Source: an uncultured Eggerthellaceae bacterium (GTDB lineage: Bacteria > Actinomycetota > Coriobacteriia > Coriobacteriales > Eggerthellaceae). From it: 64,000 nucleotides of DNA. This document shows, piece by piece, positions 59,169-64,000 of this stretch. The DNA lies in assembly GCA_934648845.1 (NCBI GenBank), contig CAKUFS010000010.1, forward strand, positions 1-64,000. Reading direction: 5' to 3'. A program made the translations under genes and the position numbers. The stretch's first letter is position 1; each line of letters opens with the position of its first letter. The notes below the pieces were generated by a model. That model made no database searches and was not told where the DNA came from. It saw only the letters and a program-made list of their open reading frames with translations.

Positions 59169-60223
59169 GTTTCACGTACGATGCCTCGCTGGCGCGCGAG
59201 GAAAAGAAGCACGCGAAAAAGGCGGCGAAGCGAGGTGCGGCCGCGAGCGCTACAGGCGCAGAAGCAGGCGAAACCAGTGCTGCAACCCACGCCGCGGGCG
59301 CTGCGGGCGCAGGCCTCCCAACCGTCGCAGCAGGCGCAAGCGAACAGGAAACACCTTCCCCCACCGCGTATGCCGACTGGGGCAACAACCCCAACAACCG
59401 GTGGGCGCTGCAAAACATCAGCTTCACCGTGAATGAAGGTGATTTCCTGGGCATTGCCGGGCATACCGGCAGCGGAAAATCCACGCTGCTGCAGCACATG
59501 AATGGCCTGCTTGCCCCCACACGCGGACGCGTGACGCTTGACGGGGCGGACCTGGCCGACAAAGCCGCGCGCAAAAGCTGCCGCGTCGCCGTGGGCGTGG
59601 TGTTCCAGTATCCCGAGCGCCAGCTGTTCGCCGCCACCGTATACGATGACGTTGCCTTCGGCCCACGTAACCTCAAGCTTGACGATGCCGAGGTGGATCG
59701 CCGCGTGCGCGCCTCGTTGGAATCCGTGGGACTTTCGTGCGATGAGATGGGCAACGCAAGCCCGTTCGAGCTGTCGGGCGGTCAGCAGCGTCGCGTGGCC
59801 TTCGCGGGCGTTTTAGCCATGAACCCCCAGGTCCTAGTGCTTGACGAGCCCACCGCCGGCCTTGATCCCGAAGCGAAAGCAACGTTTCTACAGCTCATCG
59901 ACACGCTGCACGCCCAAGGCATGACCGTGGTTATGGTGTCGCACAACATGGACGACTTGGCGCGCTTCTGCAATCGCATCATCGTGCTGAATCAAGGCCA
60001 ACTTGTTTTGGAAGGAACACCTGAGCAGGTGTTTTCCCACGAAGAAGAGCTGCATGCCATAGGGCTTGACATTCCCACCGCACAGCACCTGGCGAACAAC
60101 TTGCGTGCGCGCGGCGTGAAGCTCCCCGTAAGGCTCTTCTTTGATGCCCAGGATTTGGCGAACGCATGCGCGACGCTGTATACGCAGGTCGCAGGAGATG
60201 CGCAGGAGGTACCGCAATCATGA
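59144..60223 (+). CDS. ECF transporter ATPase B (EcfA' family) with Ala-rich insertion
   Basis: This is the second ATPase, 359 residues, about 70 longer than usual because an Ala/Gly/Glu-rich, partly Lys-rich insertion (about 15-85) sits between the first beta strand (MQLAFEQVSFTYDAS) and ALQNISFTVNEGDFLGIAG. Walker A GHTGSGKST (106-114), VVFQYPERQLFAATVYDDVA, signature ELSGGQQRRVAFAGVLAMN and Walker B VLVLDEPTAGLDPEA are intact. GGAGG lies seven bases before the ATG. Its stop overlaps the EcfT start (ATGA). Confidence 0.93.
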   Translation: MQLAFEQVSFTYDASLAREEKKHAKKAAKRGAAASATGAEAGETSAATHAAGAAGAGLPTVAAGASEQETPSPTAYADWGNNPNNRWALQNISFTVNEGDFLGIAGHTGSGKSTLLQHMNGLLAPTRGRVTLDGADLADKAARKSCRVAVGVVFQYPERQLFAATVYDDVAFGPRNLKLDDAEVDRRVRASLESVGLSCDEMGNASPFELSGGQQRRVAFAGVLAMNPQVLVLDEPTAGLDPEAKATFLQLIDTLHAQGMTVVMVSHNMDDLARFCNRIIVLNQGQLVLEGTPEQVFSHEEELHAIGLDIPTAQHLANNLRARGVKLPVRLFFDAQDLANACATLYTQVAGDAQEVPQS

Positions 60224-61032
60224 GTTCCCCCACTGCCCTGATATTCGGACGCTATGTTCCCGGAACCAGCGTGGTGCACGCTCTGGACGCGCGCTGCAAG
60301 CTTACGTTGCTGCTGGTGTTTATCGCCGCGAACGTCATTACAACCACGCCGGTTGCCGTTGTCTTGTGTGCCGCATTCGTGATAGCTGCGTATTGCGCCG
60401 CCCGCATTTCCGCACGCACGGCTTTTACCTGCGTGGGACCGCTTTTGATCATTGTTGTTTTCACCGCTATCGCGAATCTGTTTTTCGTGCAAGGCGGCGC
60501 CACACTTTGGAGCGCAGGACCAGTTACTATCACCGAAAACGGCCTGTACCAGGCAATTCTTATGTCGTTTCGTCTGACCATCTTGCTATTTGGCGCATGC
60601 TTAGTCACCATGACCACCACCGCGCTTGACGTCACCGATGCCTTCGAAAGCATGCTGGCGCCGTTTGCACGCTTCGGACTGCCCGCCCACGAGCTTGCCA
60701 TGATTGCCGGCATCGCGCTGCGCTTTCTACCCCAGTTTGCCACCGAATTCGTGAGCACGCGCAACTCTCAGATAAGCAGGGGCGCTTCGTTTTCGGAAGG
60801 CTCCTTGAAAGAGCGCGCTCACGCTTTCAGTGCGCTTTTCGTGCCGCTGTTCGCCAGCGTCTTTCGCCACGCCGACACACTGGCAGCAGGCATGGATGCC
60901 CGTTGCTACCACGGTGGCGCAGGGCGCACCCACTTGTACGAGCACGCGTTCCATGCGCGCGATGCGGCAGCCAGCGCCATCACGCTTCTGCTTCTTGCGG
61001 CTGCGATTGTCTGCAAAGTCATGAATTGGTAG
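60220..61032 (+). CDS. ecfT: ECF transporter transmembrane protein EcfT
   Basis: EcfT couples the two ATPases to the S component. The 270-residue protein has about five membrane spans and the coupling helices with LAPFARFGLPAHELAMIAG then ALRFLP and the ARG-like motif AAGMDARCY. It starts at ATG 60220, overlapping the previous stop by four bases, with AGGAGG upstream. With ribU and the two ATPases it forms a complete, dedicated riboflavin importer. Confidence 0.92.
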   Translation: MSSPTALIFGRYVPGTSVVHALDARCKLTLLLVFIAANVITTTPVAVVLCAAFVIAAYCAARISARTAFTCVGPLLIIVVFTAIANLFFVQGGATLWSAGPVTITENGLYQAILMSFRLTILLFGACLVTMTTTALDVTDAFESMLAPFARFGLPAHELAMIAGIALRFLPQFATEFVSTRNSQISRGASFSEGSLKERAHAFSALFVPLFASVFRHADTLAAGMDARCYHGGAGRTHLYEHAFHARDAAASAITLLLLAAAIVCKVMNW

Positions 61033-61097
61033 GCGAACAGCAGCGCGGACGCCCGACACGACAATGAGCGCCGCCTTCTCCCTCCCCCAAAGAAAAA

Positions 61098-61141
61098 CAA
61101 TCCTCCTGCTCTTCCGACCAGGAAAGGCAGGAGGATTTTCT
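61098..61141 (+). terminator. Terminator of the riboflavin ECF operon
   Basis: AATCCTCCTGC pairs perfectly with GCAGGAGGATT and is followed by TTCTT, 65 bases after the ecfT stop. Confidence 0.85.
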
Positions 61142-61196
61142 TAACCCAGAATCCGCACCGCCAACAGCGCCTGCAGGGCGCCCAAACGGGATGAAA

Positions 61197-61231
61197 ATTG
61201 TTGACAAAAGGTGGGGTAATTTGTCAACAAT
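61197..61231 (-). repeat. Post-stop hairpin TTGTTGACAAA family, copy 3
   Basis: ATTGTTGACAAA and TTTGTCAACAAT enclose AGGTGGGGTAA, 16 bases after the stop codon of the DUF1292 gene (minus strand). Identical in stem and loop to the copies at 40429 and 43085. Confidence 0.82.
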
Positions 61232-61247
61232 GCGGATGGGAGCAGAT

Positions 61248-61568
61248 CTATTCGAAGTCGTAGAGTGCTTGAGTGGCCTGACGAAAATCTTCGTAGACTT
61301 CTTGCGCAATGCCCTCGTCGTCAACGAACTCGAACGCTTCCGGCTGATCTTCTTCATCAACGGCGGTCACTTCCATAATGACCAACTCGCCCGATGAACC
61401 CACCGGCTCGTCATCGCTTACCGGGAAAAAGAAACCGTAACGACGCCCGCCGTGCAGAATCAATCCAAGAAACTCCAGATCGACTAAATCGCCCTTTTCA
61501 TCTTCAAAGGTGTAGACCATTCCCTCTTCGATGGGCGGACAAAAATTCGGCGCGCTTCCCTGACGCAT
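61248..61568 (-). CDS. DUF1292 family protein
   Basis: This acidic protein has 106 residues. YTFEDEKGDLVDLEFLGLIL, RRYGFFFPVSDDEP, GELVIMEVTAVDEEDQ and FEFVDDEGIAQEVYEDF match the DUF1292 pattern (Firmicutes YrzB-like). Function is unknown; in bacilli these genes lie near yqgF and alaS, which are not seen here. AAAGGAAC precedes ATG 61568. Confidence 0.87.
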   Translation of the reverse strand: MRQGSAPNFCPPIEEGMVYTFEDEKGDLVDLEFLGLILHGGRRYGFFFPVSDDEPVGSSGELVIMEVTAVDEEDQPEAFEFVDDEGIAQEVYEDFRQATQALYDFE

Positions 61569-61779
61569 ACGAGTTCCTTTCCTCGGAAAATCACTACGCG
61601 AACAGAGTACCACAGCCGCCGCCCGTTGCAATCAACTATAATTGATACGGACGCTCCCCAACAAGAATAACGCAGGTGCAGACGCGTTTCCAGTATTCAA
61701 AGGATACACGAATGCATCACCTTACTTGCACCGAGCGCAGCGCTTCCAGCCCCTCATGCAAAAGAAGAAGGATACGCCC

Positions 61780-62301
61780 ATGACCACGTATTTCGTACCC
61801 GTTGAAACCGATAAGCAAACACGTGAACTAGCCAGCATGGCTGGTGCCATCTGGAGCGAATACTGGCCGGCCATCATCGGGCAAGAGCAGACAGACTACA
61901 TGATTGAGCGCTTTCAGTCATACGATGCTATCACGCGCGACATGACAGAAAATAATTACGAATATTGGTTCGTGGTAGCGGACAAAGACGAGCCTACCGA
62001 ACGCATCGTGGGCTTTACGGGCGGGCATAACGAGCCCGAAACGAACCGCTTCTTTATCTCGAAAATCTACCTTTTCGCCCAGGAACGCGGCAAACATTTC
62101 GCGAGCGACGTTATTACGTTCTATAACAACCTGTGCTTGCAACGCGGGCTTGCCGCAATGTATCTTACGGTAAATAAACGCAATGAGCTGGGTATTCGCG
62201 CATATCAGGGAAAGGGATTCGAAACCATCGACGCCGTGGAAACCGACATCGGCCACGGCTTTATCATGGACGACTTCATTATGGAGCGCCGCGCGCAATA
62301 G
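61780..62301 (+). CDS. GNAT-family N-acetyltransferase
   Basis: This 173-residue acetyl-CoA-dependent transferase shows FVPVETDKQTRELASMAGAI, IVGFTGGHNEPE, KIYLFAQERGKHFASDVITF (coenzyme A pyrophosphate loop, atypical) and YLTVNKRNELGIRAYQGKGF, the last being the classic GNAT motif B. I start at ATG 61780, with AAGGATACG upstream; longer in-frame starts exist. The acceptor is unknown (amine or ribosomal protein type). Confidence 0.85.
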   Translation: MTTYFVPVETDKQTRELASMAGAIWSEYWPAIIGQEQTDYMIERFQSYDAITRDMTENNYEYWFVVADKDEPTERIVGFTGGHNEPETNRFFISKIYLFAQERGKHFASDVITFYNNLCLQRGLAAMYLTVNKRNELGIRAYQGKGFETIDAVETDIGHGFIMDDFIMERRAQ

Positions 62302-62345
62302 CACCTGCAACGCCTCACGACGTAGCAGAACGCGCCCGCAACGCA

Positions 62346-62461
62346 GCGCGGTGGCGCAGGATTGAGCCGAACTGCTGAGCCTGAATAAGTTGAACGAACC
62401 CCAGCCAAGAAGAAGCATTATCCGGGCGAAGTCGTGAAGTGAACGCCTTGTGCCGCCGCGC
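62346..62461. repeat. Structured palindromic repeat (GGATAA-stem family), copy C
   Basis: GCGCGGTGGCGCAGG pairs with CCTTGTGCCGCCGCGC, and GCCTGAATAA with TTATCCGGGC; both stems differ in sequence from copies A and B yet remain paired. The core GAGCCGAACTGC ... ATAAGTTGA ... AGAAGCATTATCC is shared. It lies 45 bases after the GNAT stop. Confidence 0.75.
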
Positions 62462-62510
62462 GAACGACTACCGTCACAATAGCGCCGCAAAGCCCAGCAC
62501 GCAAACATAG

Positions 62511-62539
62511 AAAGGCGCCTGACCAGCTGGCCAAGCGCC
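62511..62539 (-). terminator. Terminator of the DASS transporter gene
   Basis: On the minus strand GGCGCTTGGCCA pairs with TGGTCAGGCGCC (two G-T type pairs) and is followed by TTTCT, 15 bases after the stop. Confidence 0.65.
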
Positions 62540-62553
62540 CCATAATTCAATCC

Positions 62554-63978
62554 TTATATAAACCCGTACAGTCCGCAGATAAGCGGCAAGCACACCGACG
62601 TCAGAACAACCAGGAACAGCGTAGGGATAATACCCGTCTTCGCGTACTGCCCCATGGTGTAATAGCCCGTGGAATACGTGAGCACCGGCACGCAGTCAAG
62701 CGGCAGAATGTAGCTCACCGACGCTTCCCATGCCACCACCATAAGCATGGCATACATAGGAATGCCGAAATCCATGGCAATGGTTCCCAAGGGGAATGCC
62801 AGAATGCCTGCAACCGCCGGACCAACGGGAACCACGTTGTGCATAATAGCGCCAATAAGCGAAGCCACCAGCATCAAGATCAGCGGCACCTTCATGAAGT
62901 CGGGCGTGACAGACATAATAGTTTCCACAATCCAGTTGCCCGCACCCGTGGTTACCACGAAATGACCTGCGGAAATAACGCACATGATAAGCAGGATGAT
63001 ATCCCAGTTCATGCGCTTAAGAATACTCTTGAAGTCAAGCGGATTCCAGCCAGGAATACTCAAAAGCACCATGGCGACAATGGCGATTTCCGCCGTGTTC
63101 AAAAACGTGAGCCACGAGCTTGCAATCCAGAAGATCAGCGCGGCAACAATAACGCCCACCGTCTTCCATTCGCACGGCTGCATCTTGGGCAAGTCCGAAA
63201 CTTCGCGCATGGTTTCATCCACCGCATGTTGCGAAATAGGCTCGGGCTTGAACCACGCGCACAAGAAAAGCCAGCTGGCAATCAGAAGAACAATCGCGAA
63301 CGGTGCGCCGATCATCATCCACTCGACAAAGCTCATCTCCACACCGAACAAGCTGGAAAACAAGCTTACCGTCAGCACATTGCAGCCGTTGCCCGCCATA
63401 CACGCCATGCCGCCGGCATACGACGCATACGGAATGGCAATCATCATGGCCGCGCCTAAACGCGATGTTCCGCGTTCCGTTCCGTTGAGCTCCAGCAAGC
63501 GCTTACCCACAGAAATGAACACGCCGCATGCGGCAACATCGCTCATGACCAGGGATAACAATGCGCACGCGCACATGAAGCCCAAGATGACTTTGCGGCT
63601 ATCATTGCCCGCCCAACGCAGCACCAGTCCGCACACACGCGTGGGGATCGTGGTGGCATCAAGGGCAACGGTGAACGCAAACGTGCCCATAAGGAAGAAG
63701 ACGGTCGAGCCAATGGAATTGACGTACGCGTCGTTGAACGTGCAGACGCCCATGATGGGCATCATCACCAGAATAAGCAGCGCCGTTGCTGCTAAAGGAA
63801 GTGCTTCGGTGACCCAGAGCAAAACGCCCGCCACCAGAATAGTCATGACCATGCGGCCCTCATAGGCCAAACCCGCCGTTTCGGGGGCAAGGGCTGCTGC
63901 TGCAATAAGCAACGCAGCAATAGCAAGAACAACCACGTTTCGCGGTCTGAACGAAACGGGCTTCATAAGCTCCGACAT
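62554..63978 (-). CDS. DASS/SLC13-family anion transporter
   Basis: This 474-residue membrane protein belongs to the divalent anion:Na+ symporter family, which carries dicarboxylates or sulfate. Features: GVLLWVTEALPLAATALLIL (typical N-terminal span), MSDVAACGVFISVGKRLLEL, AIPYASYAGGMACMAGNGCN in the region of the first SNT-type motif and LVASLIGAIMHNVVPVGPAV in the second. About 11-12 spans. GGAGG precedes the ATG. The substitution of the canonical SNT motifs leaves substrate uncertain. Confidence 0.87.
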   Translation of the reverse strand: MSELMKPVSFRPRNVVVLAIAALLIAAAALAPETAGLAYEGRMVMTILVAGVLLWVTEALPLAATALLILVMMPIMGVCTFNDAYVNSIGSTVFFLMGTFAFTVALDATTIPTRVCGLVLRWAGNDSRKVILGFMCACALLSLVMSDVAACGVFISVGKRLLELNGTERGTSRLGAAMMIAIPYASYAGGMACMAGNGCNVLTVSLFSSLFGVEMSFVEWMMIGAPFAIVLLIASWLFLCAWFKPEPISQHAVDETMREVSDLPKMQPCEWKTVGVIVAALIFWIASSWLTFLNTAEIAIVAMVLLSIPGWNPLDFKSILKRMNWDIILLIMCVISAGHFVVTTGAGNWIVETIMSVTPDFMKVPLILMLVASLIGAIMHNVVPVGPAVAGILAFPLGTIAMDFGIPMYAMLMVVAWEASVSYILPLDCVPVLTYSTGYYTMGQYAKTGIIPTLFLVVLTSVCLPLICGLYGFI

Positions 63979-64000
63979 GTATCCTCCCCTTTTGGATAGT

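Noticed and set aside
1..64000. tRNA or rRNA genes
   Set aside because: T-loop-like words such as GTTCGAATC or TTCAAATCC were inspected by eye and none sits in a cloverleaf context; a covariance-model search was not possible.

Overview
The window looks like chromosome from a moderately GC-rich anaerobic actinobacterium, most probably class Coriobacteriia, family Eggerthellaceae. Pointers are a Tat-exported group 1 [NiFe] hydrogenase, an arylacetate-CoA ligase paired with a tandem ACT protein, BspA-type surface proteins, one-piece clostridial-type PurL, paralogous nuclease-like proteins of a kind I associate with this family, and strong Shine-Dalgarno sites. No tRNA, rRNA, IS transposase, CRISPR array or replication origin was seen. 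The assignment is inference from gene content, without a marker-gene comparison.

Layout. 1-6.4 kb: start of a hydrogenase operon, a DegV/FakB protein, paaK-ACT and a peptide deformylase homologue lacking its catalytic Glu. 6.4-13.5 kb: His-rich G3E GTPase, trmB, a 47-residue membrane protein, a nitrilase-family amidase, an rRNA m5C methyltransferase, a pseudouridine synthase and a 2-hydroxyacid dehydrogenase. 13.7-17.4 kb: iron-complex type ABC importer. 17.6-22.3 kb: a nuclease-like protein, a barnase-like lipoprotein toxin with barstar plus a decayed second barstar, and a glycine-riboswitch-controlled amino acid symporter. 22.7-35.2 kb: purL, an MFS-CBS fusion, a second nuclease-like paralogue, a DUF364 protein, an AlkA-MGMT fusion next to a second MGMT-like protein, and thrH. 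35.5-40.1 kb: a Trm9-like methyltransferase divergent from an operon of elp3 and two genes resembling DUF6323 and DUF6179. 40.4-43.1 kb: an island bounded by a duplicated recN 3' end, holding a zinc-ribbon gene, a DUF4417 remnant and an HNH (LHH) toxin with SUKH immunity protein. 43.1-53 kb: recN, dtd, two tandem BspA-dockerin surface proteins, a small LRR protein and a BaiN-like flavoprotein. 53-64 kb: a ParE/Phd toxin-antitoxin pair, ilvE, a sirtuin, an FMN-riboswitch-controlled riboflavin ECF transporter operon, a DUF1292 protein, a GNAT enzyme and a DASS transporter.

Intergenic DNA is rich in dispersed palindromic elements: four copies of exactly 120 bp, two ~225-bp elements with 51-bp inverted halves, and one 165-bp element. 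All seven carry GACCTGGG at their centre. Separate families are a ~115-195 nt hairpin whose outer stems differ between copies but stay complementary, and a ~33-nt hairpin that sits directly behind stop codons. Both nuclease-like paralogues lie immediately downstream of a GACCTGGG-centred element. These repeats, with the Elp3/Trm9-like pair and the recN-flanked island, are the most promising leads for undescribed biology.
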